Below are positions 20,732 through 30,545 of a DNA stretch of 64,000 nt, one piece after another. The translations under genes and the position numbers were made by a program. The stretch is from Bacteroidota bacterium. Lineage in GTDB: Bacteria; Bacteroidota; Bacteroidia; B-17B0; Aurantibacillaceae. The stretch spans positions 59,898 through 123,897 of the forward strand of contig JABDDQ010000001.1 of assembly GCA_013287545.1 (NCBI GenBank), read 5' to 3'. How positions within the stretch are numbered: position 1 is the first letter of the stretch; the number at the start of each line of letters is the position of its first letter. A model generated the notes under the pieces. That model was not told the DNA's origin. It ran no database searches and was given only the letters and a program-made list of their open reading frames with translations.

Positions 20732-21709
20732 TTAAAAGTCTTCGTCTAATTTAAAGACGTTATTCGATTCGTTATTCTTATTCATAACGCCCGCCTTTTG
20801 ATATTCGGCTACGCGTTTTTCAAAGAAATTGGTTTTACCCTGTAATGATTGCATCTCCATAAAAGGGAATGGATTGGTTGCATTGTAAAACTTAGGACAG
20901 TTAAGGGCTACCAACAACCTATCGGCGCAAAACTCAATGTATTGGCACATCATATCGGCATTCATGCCTATAAGACGTACAGGAAGAGCATCTGATACAA
21001 ATTCTTTTTCAATAGCTACTGCATTGGTTATCACTTCGGTAACACGTTCTACAGGTAGTTTGTTTACTAATTGGTTGTATAATAAACACGCAAAATCACA
21101 ATGTAAGCCCTCATCACGAGAAATTAACTCGTTACTAAAGCTTAAACCCGGCATTAAGCCACGTTTTTTCAACCAAAAAATAGAGCAAAATGACCCTGAA
21201 AAGAAAATCCCTTCTACGGCAGCAAAAGCAATTAAACGCTCAGCAAAATTTCCTTTCGATATCCAGCGTAAAGCCCACTCGGCTTTTTTAGTTACACAAG
21301 GCAGGGTGTCAATGGCGTGTAGTAAGCTGTCTTTTTCTACAGCATCTTTAATATACGTATCAATTAATAGAGAATAAGTTTCTGAGTGAATGTTTTCCAT
21401 CATTATTTGGAAACCATAAAAGCAACGAGCTTCAGGATACTGAACTTCGTTTAAAAAGTTAATGGCTAAGTTTTCATTTACGATACCATCACTTGCAGCA
21501 AAAAAAGCAAGTACGTGTTTAATGAAATGTTTTTCATCGGCATTTAATTTTGTTTCCCAATCTGTTAAATCAGATGCAAGGTCAATTTCTTCAGCCGTCC
21601 AAAAACTGGCTTCAGCTTGCTTGTACATTTGCCAGATGTCGTTATGTTTAATTGGAAATAGAACGAAGCGATCTTTGTTCTCGGTTAATAAGGGTTCGTT
21701 TGCCATAAA
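20732..21709 (-). CDS. nrdB: Ribonucleoside-diphosphate reductase class I, beta subunit (start may be up to 21763)
   Basis: [96 protein letters not shown]. Confidence 0.95.
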   Translation of the reverse strand, partial: FMANEPLLTENKDRFVLFPIKHNDIWQMYKQAEASFWTAEEIDLASDLTDWETKLNADEKHFIKHVLAFFAASDGIVNENLAINFLNEVQYPEARCFYGFQIMMENIHSETYSLLIDTYIKDAVEKDSLLHAIDTLPCVTKKAEWALRWISKGNFAERLIAFAAVEGIFFSGSFCSIFWLKKRGLMPGLSFSNELISRDEGLHCDFACLLYNQLVNKLPVERVTEVITNAVAIEKEFVSDALPVRLIGMNADMMCQYIEFCADRLLVALNCPKFYNATNPFPFMEMQSLQGKTNFFEKRVAEYQKAGVMNKNNESNNVFKLDEDF

Positions 21710-22031
21710 TTTATCTACTCTATATATTTTATCAGACAAAAAATGAATGGCTTTACCATTCATTGCTTAAGTCTCGTTATTTTATCTTTCTTAAAGAACT
21801 TTTTAGTTAATCAACACTTATTTTCTTTGCTTTCTGTTTTACAAAACAAGTTTAAAAAACTGCGTTCCACAAATAATTCAATTAACATTTTGAGCGCACT
21901 TTTAAACATTTTTATTTTTTTAAAAATTGTTGATAAACTCGTGAAACCCCTTATTATCAATACTTATAGGGTGATATGAAAAAAAATAAAAAATAAATGC
22001 GAAATGTATTTGCGTGTTAAAATTAAAATGT

Positions 22032-22040
22032 TTATACACA
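22032..22040 (+). promoter_or_regulatory. DnaA-box-like nonamer TTATACACA upstream of nrdB
   Basis: Exact match to TTATNCACA in the AT-rich intergenic region. Confidence 0.3.
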
Positions 22041-22094
22041 GTTAAGTGATGTCAATGTTTACTAATAATAATGGTTTTTTAGATAGAAATTTGA

Positions 22095-22490
22095 CTAAGC
22101 AGATTGCATTATTTCATCTGCAATAACCTTATTGGCCAAATTTTGAAAAGAGAAAGTAAGAGAGTTTTTTTCTATTAATTGCAACATATATAAATATTGC
22201 GATAAAAACCGTTTAGCGGCCTTAGGTTTGTTTTGTTGGTGTGCGGTTATCCCCAACTCAAAAAGTATATCGGCTAAGGCCTGTTGTTTTTGTGGAGTAA
22301 ACTCATTTACATCTGTATCATGCTCTACCGTTTCTAAATCAAAGTCTTCGCCAAATAAACTTCTTAATCCTGTTTTAGCAGCTAATTCAATTTCCGAGAA
22401 AGTTTTATTTTCCTTTTTTAAATTTAAAATATAAGCAATAATTAAACTTAGTTTTTCAAACTCACGTTCTAAATAATCTTTACGGTACAT
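22095..22490 (-). CDS. Conserved-looking hypothetical protein, helical
   Basis: 131-aa ORF with a -7-like box TAACTTTA 4 nt upstream of ATG; no recognised domain. Confidence 0.65.
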   Translation of the reverse strand: MYRKDYLEREFEKLSLIIAYILNLKKENKTFSEIELAAKTGLRSLFGEDFDLETVEHDTDVNEFTPQKQQALADILFELGITAHQQNKPKAAKRFLSQYLYMLQLIEKNSLTFSFQNLANKVIADEIMQSA

Positions 22491-22538
22491 AACGTAAAGT
22501 TACATTAACTTCATTGCTTATCAAAGTAGCTGAGGAGA

Positions 22539-23270
22539 TTATTTTATTTTATATGCACCACTTGCCTCTACCATTATTTGTGGAAGCTGTTTTTTAACCT
22601 CAAAATAATTATATCCTGTGGCAAGGTTACTCCAAAAATCAATTAAGGGTTTGTTATATTGTTTTTTTACCTCCTCTAATTTTTTAGCATCTAACTTAAA
22701 TGGAAAGTTGTGTACAATAACATCATGTCCGGCTCCTTTGCTAAACAAACAAATTAAATAAAGCTCTTTTATTTTATCATCTGTAATAGGAATACAGCCA
22801 ATGGTTACACAATTGCCATGTATCATAATTTCGCCGCCAAAAGGTTTATGCCCTAAAATTTTATCACTTTGGTTAGGATAATCAACCTGCATTGCTAAGT
22901 AGTAATCACTATATGCATTAAAAAAATTTACTTTATAAAAACCTTCAGGTACTTGTAAATCTCCTTCGGTACGTTTCGGACCTAATATGCCCGAACTTCT
23001 GCAAATAGGATAACTTGTATAGTAAATATACTTGTTGGCATTTTTTGCTTTAAGCCAAAGCTCAACTGTTTTTTCTTCCTTAAAAACACGTATTAAAACG
23101 TTGAAATCGTTCGCATCAATGCCTTTTTCTTTTAAGGTTTTAGAAATAGCACTCCATTTTTCTTTATGGGCTTGCGCTACGTGCGGATATTTTAATTGCT
23201 GTTTTAAAAACGAGGGCTGAGCTACCGCATAAAACGACAGTAGTAAAAAGCAAACAAAACTTTTAACCAT
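22539..23270 (-). CDS. L,D-transpeptidase (YkuD/YafK-like) family protein
   Basis: Signal peptide; catalytic IMIHGNCVTIGCIPITDDKI. Confidence 0.88.
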   Translation of the reverse strand: MVKSFVCFLLLSFYAVAQPSFLKQQLKYPHVAQAHKEKWSAISKTLKEKGIDANDFNVLIRVFKEEKTVELWLKAKNANKYIYYTSYPICRSSGILGPKRTEGDLQVPEGFYKVNFFNAYSDYYLAMQVDYPNQSDKILGHKPFGGEIMIHGNCVTIGCIPITDDKIKELYLICLFSKGAGHDVIVHNFPFKLDAKKLEEVKKQYNKPLIDFWSNLATGYNYFEVKKQLPQIMVEASGAYKIK

Positions 23271-23276
23271 GATAAA

Positions 23277-24638
23277 CTAAGGCTTAACTTCAATTTTAAA
23301 CAACTTATCCTTATCTACTTTTTTTACTTCAACATTATGGTATAGCTGTTTGCTAATGGCGCCATAAGGGGCGGTAATTATTTCATCTTTAATGGTTAGG
23401 CCTTCTAAAATTTGTATGTACTCGTTATCCTGTATGCCTGTTTTTACAAAAATTATTTTTGCTTTACCATCTCGTAATACAAAAATGCAAGCTCTTGGTT
23501 TTTTATTTTTCTCTTCGGTTTTCTTTTCTTTTTTATCTGAGCCTGCTTTTTCATCGTCAGATGATTTATTTTCAACAGCTACACCTATCGGTTTTTGTAA
23601 AGAATCGGTTCTGGTAGTTACTGCCTGTATAGGAATAGATAATGCGTTTTTTACTTTACGGGTTAGTATTTCAACCGAGGCACTCATACCTGGTCTAAAC
23701 ACAACCGGATTTGTTTCTGTTATTAAATCCTGATACGATTCGCGTAGCACCCTAATTTTTACCGTGTAGTTAGTTACCTGGTCGGCATTTATACCGCTTG
23801 TATTTGCTGAGTTTGCTACTTCGGTTACTAAGCCCCTAAATTTTTTATCCTGATAAGCATCTACTTCAATTAGGGCAGTATCACTTTTGTGTACACGTAT
23901 AATGTCGTTTTCGTTTACATCAACATTTACTTCCATTTCGTTCAAGTCAGCAAGGCGCATAATTTCGGTACCCTCCATAGTTGCGGTACCAACCACGCGT
24001 TCCCCTAATTTTTTATTTAGTTTAGATACTGTTGCATCAACCGGTGCATAAATAAATGTTTTTGCCAAATTGGTGCTGGCTTCTTTTAATGATGCTTGCA
24101 CGCCATTTATATTATACTCAGCACTTTTTACACTTTCCTCTAAGGCTTTAATTTGCGCTTTTCCACTTTCGTATTGGGCTTTAGATGCATCAAAATCTTG
24201 CTGAGAAATTACTCCTTGGTCAAATAACTTTTTGTTACGATTATAATTTGTTTCGGTGTTAATAAGGTTTGCCTTCGCTTGTTCTAAAAGTGCCATGCTG
24301 TTTTGCATGCCCGATTTGGTGCTGTTTACCGTAGCCGATGCACGCTCTAAAGCCGATTCATAAATATCGGGTTTAATGCGACAAAGTAGCGTTCCTTTTT
24401 TTACACGGTCGCCTTCTTTCACATACAATTCAACAATCTCTCCCGATACGTCTGAACTTATTTTTACTTCTGTTTCGGGCTGTATTTTTCCGTTGGCACT
24501 AACAATTTCTGTAATGTTTCTAAGTGCAGGAAATTCTGTACTTACAGATATTCCATCGTTACCCGAAAAGGCTTTAAGCCAAACAATTACTCCAATAACT
24601 AATACACCCGCTAAAATAATCCAGATAAATCTTTTCAT
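23277..24638 (-). CDS. Periplasmic adaptor (membrane fusion) protein of HlyD/MacA type
   Basis: EIVELYVKEGDRVKKGTLLCRI lipoyl-like domain, coiled coil, TFIYAPVDATVSKLNKKLGERV. Confidence 0.93.
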   Translation of the reverse strand: MKRFIWIILAGVLVIGVIVWLKAFSGNDGISVSTEFPALRNITEIVSANGKIQPETEVKISSDVSGEIVELYVKEGDRVKKGTLLCRIKPDIYESALERASATVNSTKSGMQNSMALLEQAKANLINTETNYNRNKKLFDQGVISQQDFDASKAQYESGKAQIKALEESVKSAEYNINGVQASLKEASTNLAKTFIYAPVDATVSKLNKKLGERVVGTATMEGTEIMRLADLNEMEVNVDVNENDIIRVHKSDTALIEVDAYQDKKFRGLVTEVANSANTSGINADQVTNYTVKIRVLRESYQDLITETNPVVFRPGMSASVEILTRKVKNALSIPIQAVTTRTDSLQKPIGVAVENKSSDDEKAGSDKKEKKTEEKNKKPRACIFVLRDGKAKIIFVKTGIQDNEYIQILEGLTIKDEIITAPYGAISKQLYHNVEVKKVDKDKLFKIEVKP

Positions 24639-24640
24639 GC

Positions 24641-26056
24641 TTAAAACGCTAAAGGTTTACCTTGGTAATAATCTAAAACTTTAAGTTTAAATACAAAGTC
24701 ATACTTAGCATTAAGCATATCAGTTTGTGTTCTTAAGGTACGGTTTTTACTATTGTTATAATCAAAGGAGTTAATGGCTCCTGCATTAAATTTTTGCTCG
24801 GCATAATTAAACGATTGTACCGATACTTCGTAAGCTACTTTAGCTGATGCGTATTTATTTAAAGCACCTTGCGCATCCACATAAGCTTGTACAATGGTTT
24901 TATATAATTGTTGTTTAGCAATATCGTAGCCATACTGATTACTTAGCATTTGTAGTTTTGCTGTTTGAATGTTTGCATAGGTTGACAAGCCATTAAAAAG
25001 GGGGATACTTAGTGTAAATGCTAAACTTTTATTTAAGTTATTACCCATTTGGGTGGTCCAGGGTGTTTTTTTTGTAACTGTATTTATTACCGGCGATACA
25101 ACTTCTTCTCCGCTGGATGTATAATAACCCGTTGGTTGAACGCCACCGGTATAGTTGGCGCTAACGAGGGTTTCATCAAGTCCTGAGTAACCGCTACCTA
25201 TAGTTCCTGCAAAGGATAAGGATGGGCTAATGCGCCCTTTAGCATAAGAAAGATTTTTTTGAGAACTCATTAAAGTATATTCCGAGCTTTTTATTTTATG
25301 CTGTGTTTTTAAAGCTGTTTGGTAAATATCAGCGGGTTGGTAGGCGGCTAAATCTGCAGCAGATAATTCAAAATCGGGTTTTTCAATCGAAAAACTGTTT
25401 AAAGAATCTAAGTATAAAAGTTGTTTTAATGAAAGTAACGAAAGATTGAAATTATTTTGCGCAGTTACGTAACTATATTGGTCGGTAGCTAATTGAGCTT
25501 TAATATCGTAAACCGAACTCATAGCAGCGGCGCCTGCATCAGCTAATTTTTGCGTACGGTCTAATTGCTGCTGGCTAATTTTTACTTGCTGGTCGGCTAC
25601 TTTTAATAATTCGGTATTATAAACCACCTGTAAAAAAGAAGAAGCCACGTTGAGTGCTAAATCATTTTTTTGTTGCTCGTAATTTTCTCGGCTCGATAAG
25701 TAAGCGTATTGGTTTTTCTTTACGTTGTTGTATTGTTGCAACCCGCTCCACAAAGTTACTTGTGCCTGTGCATAAAAGTTTTCCGATAAAACGGTTGCAT
25801 TAGCAAACTTGTTGGTATACCTATCAATGGTTTGCCCCATGTTATAAGTATGGTTACCACCTGCGTTTACCGATGGTAATATAGTAGCCTTACTTTGGTC
25901 GTAACTTACTTTATTAATATCTGTATTAAGCGCATTTTGCTTTAGCGTAGGGTTGTTTTTTAAAGCATAATCAATGCACTGTTGTAAATTCCAACTTTGA
26001 GGGAAGACACCTAAACTAATACAGGATAGGATAAACGTAATTACTGTTTTTTTCAT
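24641..26056 (-). CDS. TolC-family outer membrane efflux protein
   Basis: Signal peptide; WNLQQCIDYALKNNPTLKQ; YANIQTAKLQMLSNQYGYDIAKQQLYKTI; YAEQKFNAGAINSFDYNNSKNR. Confidence 0.94.
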   Translation of the reverse strand: MKKTVITFILSCISLGVFPQSWNLQQCIDYALKNNPTLKQNALNTDINKVSYDQSKATILPSVNAGGNHTYNMGQTIDRYTNKFANATVLSENFYAQAQVTLWSGLQQYNNVKKNQYAYLSSRENYEQQKNDLALNVASSFLQVVYNTELLKVADQQVKISQQQLDRTQKLADAGAAAMSSVYDIKAQLATDQYSYVTAQNNFNLSLLSLKQLLYLDSLNSFSIEKPDFELSAADLAAYQPADIYQTALKTQHKIKSSEYTLMSSQKNLSYAKGRISPSLSFAGTIGSGYSGLDETLVSANYTGGVQPTGYYTSSGEEVVSPVINTVTKKTPWTTQMGNNLNKSLAFTLSIPLFNGLSTYANIQTAKLQMLSNQYGYDIAKQQLYKTIVQAYVDAQGALNKYASAKVAYEVSVQSFNYAEQKFNAGAINSFDYNNSKNRTLRTQTDMLNAKYDFVFKLKVLDYYQGKPLAF

Positions 26057-26157
26057 ATGGTATAAATTAGCGTAAAAGTAAAAACAAGTAAGATATATTT
26101 ACATAGTTTAGTAAATGCGGAAATTTTTAAGGCTAAGTGGTTTTATGGGTAGTTGTG

Positions 26158-27009
26158 CTACAATAAACCCATTAAAGCCAGATAACAAAAAACAAAAGGG
26201 GTAGCAAAAAAGAGGCTATCAAACCTATCTAACACCCCACCATGCCCTGGCATAATGCTGCCACTATCTTTAACACCTGCCATTCGTTTAAGCATAGATT
26301 CTACTAAATCGCCTAAAGTGCCAAAAACAGCCACTATAATAGAAATAACTACCCAATGTTTTTGGGCTAATTGCGGAAACATACCAGCTACAACAAACGA
26401 TAAACCAATACAAAAGGCAATGCCACCAAGGGTACCTTCCCAAGTTTTATTTGGTGATATTTTTTCGTAGAGTTTATGCTTGCCAAAAAAACTTCCTACA
26501 AAATAAGCTCCTGTATCATTCAGCCAAATAAAGAAAATCATGCCTACTATTCTTTCAGGTTGAAATTCATTTCTAACTTCTGCATAATTAAAATGTAAAA
26601 CCATCGAAATAAGCATGCAACAAGGTACAGTAACATAAAGTAATGATAAAAGCAGGTAGGCCACATTTTGTAAAGAGGATGTTTCTCTAAATAATTCTAC
26701 AATAAATAAACAGAAGCATACAACAACAAATAAATGGGGTAAAAATCTAAGATAGTTTGGCATCTGTATAAAAGGATACCATATTGCAATTACAATGGCT
26801 AATAAATTTAAGGAGTAGCCAACTATTTTGGTAGGATGTGCATGTAAGTTTTCGCTTAACTTAAAAAACTCATATAAACCAATAAAGCTGACTACAGTAA
26901 AAAAAAGAATAAATGATAAATAATTGTACCAAACACAACCCAACAACAACGCCACAAATACTAATGCAGTTGTGGCGCGTGTATAAAAAGTTTTAACGTT
27001 AAATGCCAT
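26158..27009 (-). CDS. cdsA: Phosphatidate cytidylyltransferase
   Basis: NDTGAYFVGSFFGKHKLYEKISPNKTWEGTLGG; GDLVESMLKRMAGVKDSGSIMPGHGGVLDRFDSL. Confidence 0.97.
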   Translation of the reverse strand: MAFNVKTFYTRATTALVFVALLLGCVWYNYLSFILFFTVVSFIGLYEFFKLSENLHAHPTKIVGYSLNLLAIVIAIWYPFIQMPNYLRFLPHLFVVVCFCLFIVELFRETSSLQNVAYLLLSLLYVTVPCCMLISMVLHFNYAEVRNEFQPERIVGMIFFIWLNDTGAYFVGSFFGKHKLYEKISPNKTWEGTLGGIAFCIGLSFVVAGMFPQLAQKHWVVISIIVAVFGTLGDLVESMLKRMAGVKDSGSIMPGHGGVLDRFDSLFFATPFVFCYLALMGLL

Positions 27010-29117
27010 TAAGCTTCGGTTGGTGCGCTATTTATGGCAGCGGCCACTTCTTCTTTATCAAAAGGGCGTTTTCCAAAAATAAGTTCTAAATCATCGCGGA
27101 AAATAACTTCTTTCTCCAATAATTTTTCGGCCAATAAAGTTAGTTTAGCCTTATGTTCCGTTAAAAGCTCTTTGGTTTTAACGTAGGCTTTATCAATTAA
27201 TTTTTTTATCTCTTCATCAATTGTTTGTGCCGTATGCTCGCTATAAGGCTTACCAAACTGGTATTCTTGTTGTCCGCTGCTATCGTAATAACTTACATTT
27301 CCTATTTTATCGTTTAAGCCGTAATACACAACCGATGCAAACGCTTGTTTGGTAATTTTTTCTAAATCGCTTAAAGCGCCTGTACTAACTCTGCCAAACA
27401 TAATTTCTTCCGCAGCACGTCCACCAAGGGCAGCGCACATTTCATCGAAAATCTGATCCATTGTATTTAGTTGTCTTTCTTCGGGTAAGTACCAAGCCGC
27501 ACCTAACGAACGACCACGAGGTACAATGGTTACTTTTACCAAAGGAGATGCGTGTTCAAGCATCCAGCTAACCGTAGCATGCCCTGCTTCGTGAAACGCA
27601 ATAACGCGTTTTTCTTGTGGAGTAATAATTTTGTTTTTCTTTTCTAAACCTGCAATAATACGGTCTACAGCATCTAAAAAATCTTGTTTCTCAACAAATT
27701 GTTTATCGTTACGTGCAGCAATTAAAGCGGCTTCGTTACAAATGTTAGCGATATCGGCACCACTAAAACCGGGTGTTTGTTTTGCTAAAAAATCAATGTC
27801 TAAATCTTTATCTAATTTAATTGGTTTCAAATGCACTTGAAAAATCTCTCTGCGTTCATTTAAATCAGGTAAATCAACATGTATTTGCCTGTCGAAGCGA
27901 CCGGCACGCATCAATGCTTTATCTAAAATATCGGCGCGGTTAGTTGCTGCTAAAATAATTACACCGCTGTTAGAACCAAAACCATCCATTTCGGTTAAAA
28001 GCTGGTTAAGTGTATTTTCACGTTCATCGTTTCCACCAAACGAAGCATTTTTCCCGCGTGCTCTACCAATAGCATCAATTTCATCTATAAAAATAATGCA
28101 AGGTGATTTTTCTTTTGCCTGACGGAATAAATCTCTAACACGCGATGCGCCAACACCTACAAACATTTCCACAAAATCAGACCCCGATAAAGAGAAGAAC
28201 GGAACTTTAGCTTCGCCTGCAACAGCTTTTGCTAATAAGGTTTTACCGGTACCCGGAGGGCCTACCAATAAAGCCCCTTTAGGAATTTTAGCACCTAAGT
28301 CGGTATATTTTTTTGGTGTTTTTAAAAAGTCAACAATCTCTTTAATTTCAACTTTTGCACCTTCTAATCCGGCAACATCACTAAATGTAATGTTTACGTT
28401 AATGTCTTTATCAAATAAAACGGCTTTACTTTTTCCTATGTTAAAAATTTGTCCGCCACCTGCACCACCATTCATACGACGCATAATAAACATCCATACA
28501 ACAATCATTAATACAATTGGCCATATCCACCCAAAATATTCCGACCAATTAGTACGTGTTTCGTTAGTTGGAGTAATCATTTTGTCTTTTGGTATGCCGG
28601 CTTCTTGTTGAACTTTTTCTATCCTATCCCAAAATTTTTCTACAGGAGGAATGCTGGTAACTACAAATTGAGGACCTTGTATTGCTTTTGGATTTGCAAT
28701 AATAGGTTTATTGCCTACAGTATATCTAAAAAGAGATAAACTATCCGGGTTTACACGTATTTCGGCAGTTTTTTCATTTACTATGGTAATGGAAACTACA
28801 TCACCTTTTGCTAGCATATTTTGCTCGAAAGAAGTTTCGTTTACCTGTTTCATTCCTCCACCAAAACCAACTCCCTCGTTTCCTAACAACGTAAAAGCAA
28901 TAAGTATAATAATGATTATGGCATATATCCAATAAAAATTGAAACCGCCACCGCCGCCTTTGTTGGATGGCATGCCGCCTTTGCGTAAACGCTCGCGCAT
29001 TTTTTCAAATTGGTCTTTTAACTCTTCATTGTTTTTTTGAGAAGAAGGTTGAGGAGGCTTATTGGCAGACGAGCTGTTTTCGGCAGGTTTTGGTTCTTCT
29101 TGAATATTTTCGCTCAT
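27009..29117 (-). CDS. ftsH: ATP-dependent zinc metalloprotease FtsH
   Basis: [36 protein letters not shown] motif, [10 protein letters not shown]. Confidence 0.98.
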   Translation of the reverse strand: MSENIQEEPKPAENSSSANKPPQPSSQKNNEELKDQFEKMRERLRKGGMPSNKGGGGGFNFYWIYAIIIIILIAFTLLGNEGVGFGGGMKQVNETSFEQNMLAKGDVVSITIVNEKTAEIRVNPDSLSLFRYTVGNKPIIANPKAIQGPQFVVTSIPPVEKFWDRIEKVQQEAGIPKDKMITPTNETRTNWSEYFGWIWPIVLMIVVWMFIMRRMNGGAGGGQIFNIGKSKAVLFDKDINVNITFSDVAGLEGAKVEIKEIVDFLKTPKKYTDLGAKIPKGALLVGPPGTGKTLLAKAVAGEAKVPFFSLSGSDFVEMFVGVGASRVRDLFRQAKEKSPCIIFIDEIDAIGRARGKNASFGGNDERENTLNQLLTEMDGFGSNSGVIILAATNRADILDKALMRAGRFDRQIHVDLPDLNERREIFQVHLKPIKLDKDLDIDFLAKQTPGFSGADIANICNEAALIAARNDKQFVEKQDFLDAVDRIIAGLEKKNKIITPQEKRVIAFHEAGHATVSWMLEHASPLVKVTIVPRGRSLGAAWYLPEERQLNTMDQIFDEMCAALGGRAAEEIMFGRVSTGALSDLEKITKQAFASVVYYGLNDKIGNVSYYDSSGQQEYQFGKPYSEHTAQTIDEEIKKLIDKAYVKTKELLTEHKAKLTLLAEKLLEKEVIFRDDLELIFGKRPFDKEEVAAAINSAPTEA

Positions 29118-29136
29118 AATTTTTATATGAAATTTT

Positions 29137-29709
29137 TTATTTAAGTCTTGTTATTTCTGCATCAGCCCACAAATCTTCTAAACGATAAAAATCGCGTGTT
29201 TGTTGCTGAAATACGTGTACCATAATATCTACATAATCTAATAAAATCCATTCAGAATTTTCCCAACCTTCGGTATGAAAAGGGCGCTCATTTAATTGTT
29301 TCTTTACAGTCTCTTCTACCGAAGATGCAATTGAATCAACATGGGTAGACGATTCTGCATCGGCAATTACAAAAAAATCAAACGATCTGTTTTTAATATT
29401 GCTAAGGTCTAAAACAGTTATGTTTTTTGCTTTGCGTTCCTCTAAACCATCTATAATACTATCTAATAAAGGGTTTTTAATTTTTAATTTCGGCTCTTCT
29501 TTTTTAGCAATTGCCTTTTTAACAGCTACTTTTTTTACAACTGCTTTTTTAGCTGCCGCCTTTTTGGCAACAACTTTCTTAACTGCCACTTTTTTAGCTG
29601 CAGTTTTTTTAGTAGTTACTTTTTTTACCGAAACTTTTTTAGCAACCTTTTTTACTGTTGCTTTTTTAACCGCCTTTTTAGTCGCAGTTTTTTTTGTAGT
29701 TTTTGCCAT
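29137..29709 (-). CDS. rsfS: Ribosomal silencing factor RsfS with lysine/alanine-rich N-terminal extension
   Basis: C-terminal LLDSIIDGLEERKAKNITVLDLSNI...FDFFVIADAESSTHVDSIASSVEE...GWENSEWILLDYVDIMVHVFQQQTRDFYRLEDLWADA; N-terminal MAKTTKKTATKKAVKKATVKKV... Confidence 0.93.
   Translation of the reverse strand: MAKTTKKTATKKAVKKATVKKVAKKVSVKKVTTKKTAAKKVAVKKVVAKKAAAKKAVVKKVAVKKAIAKKEEPKLKIKNPLLDSIIDGLEERKAKNITVLDLSNIKNRSFDFFVIADAESSTHVDSIASSVEETVKKQLNERPFHTEGWENSEWILLDYVDIMVHVFQQQTRDFYRLEDLWADAEITRLK
29500..29709 (-). repeat. In-frame degenerate ~15-nt (KKxxx pentapeptide) repeat encoding a histone-H1-like tail
   Basis: KK dyads at about every 5 residues across the first ~70 codons of rsfS. 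Confidence 0.85.
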
Positions 29710-29755
29710 ATAATTTTTTACCGAAACTTTATTTTTCACGCCAAAGCGTATCATG

Positions 29756-29763
29756 CAAAGATA
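29756..29763 (-). promoter_or_regulatory. -7 box TATCTTTG for rsfS
   Basis: + strand CAAAGATA, 4 nt from the oppositely oriented birA -7 box. Confidence 0.5.
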
Positions 29764-29767
29764 ACAT

Positions 29768-29775
29768 TATTTTTG
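29768..29775 (+). promoter_or_regulatory. -7 box TATTTTTG for birA, 7 nt before ATG
   Basis: TATTTTTGccgttaaATG. Confidence 0.5.
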
Positions 29776-29782
29776 CCGTTAA

Positions 29783-30544
29783 ATGGATACGCTTTTTATT
29801 GGTCAACATATACTTGAGTTAGATGAAACAGAGTCTACCAATACTTATGCCACTAATTTAATTAAGGAAATACAGGTTGCCGAGGGAGCAGTAGTTTTTA
29901 CACATAACCAAACAAAGGGCAGAGGGCAAGTTGGCAACACCTGGCAGGCTGAAAGCGGTAAAAACCTTACATTTTCGCTTATTTTACACCCCAATTTTTT
30001 GGCAGTAGATAAGCAGTTTTATTTAAGTAAAATAACATCGTTAGCGGTTTATGGCATGCTGACAGATTTTTTGAATACAAGCCTTTATGACATAAAAGTT
30101 AAATGGCCTAATGACATTCTGGTAAACGATAAAAAAATAGCCGGCATTTTAATTGAGAACGTTTTGCGAGGTAATTTCTTACAAAGTTCAGTAATTGGTG
30201 CGGGTATAAATATTAACCAGCAAAACTTCAGTAATGTAGATAAACAAGCTACTTCCCTTAGTATATTACTTCAACAGAGCTTTGAATTAAAAGAGATGCT
30301 ACATAGTTTTTGTAGGCATTTCGAAGCACTTTATCTATCGCTTAAGCAAGGTAATTTTGATAAAGTAAGCCAAGCTTATTTTAAACAGCTTTATAAGTTT
30401 AATGAATGGGCTGTTTATCAAGCTAAAGAGCAAAAATTTACGGCAAAAATCCTTAAAGTTGAAGAAACCGGCTTGCTTGTACTTTCAACTGAACAAAACG
30501 AGACGCTAAAGTTTAACTTTAAAGAGGTCCAATTAATTGGGTAG
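29783..30544 (+). CDS. birA: Biotin--[acetyl-CoA-carboxylase] ligase
   Basis: ESTNTYA, QTKGRGQVGNTWQAESGKNLTFSLIL, KWPNDILVNDKKIAGILIEN. Confidence 0.95.
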   Translation: MDTLFIGQHILELDETESTNTYATNLIKEIQVAEGAVVFTHNQTKGRGQVGNTWQAESGKNLTFSLILHPNFLAVDKQFYLSKITSLAVYGMLTDFLNTSLYDIKVKWPNDILVNDKKIAGILIENVLRGNFLQSSVIGAGININQQNFSNVDKQATSLSILLQQSFELKEMLHSFCRHFEALYLSLKQGNFDKVSQAYFKQLYKFNEWAVYQAKEQKFTAKILKVEETGLLVLSTEQNETLKFNFKEVQLIG

Positions 30545-30545
30545 T

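Noticed and set aside
21743-21979. 78-aa + strand ORF upstream of nrdB
   Set aside because: AT-rich, overlaps the alternative nrdB start region, no homologous motif; more likely regulatory DNA.
29399-29713. Phe/Ala/Thr-rich 104-aa + strand ORF opposite rsfS
   Set aside because: Antisense reading of the KKxxx repeat; low complexity with no start signals.
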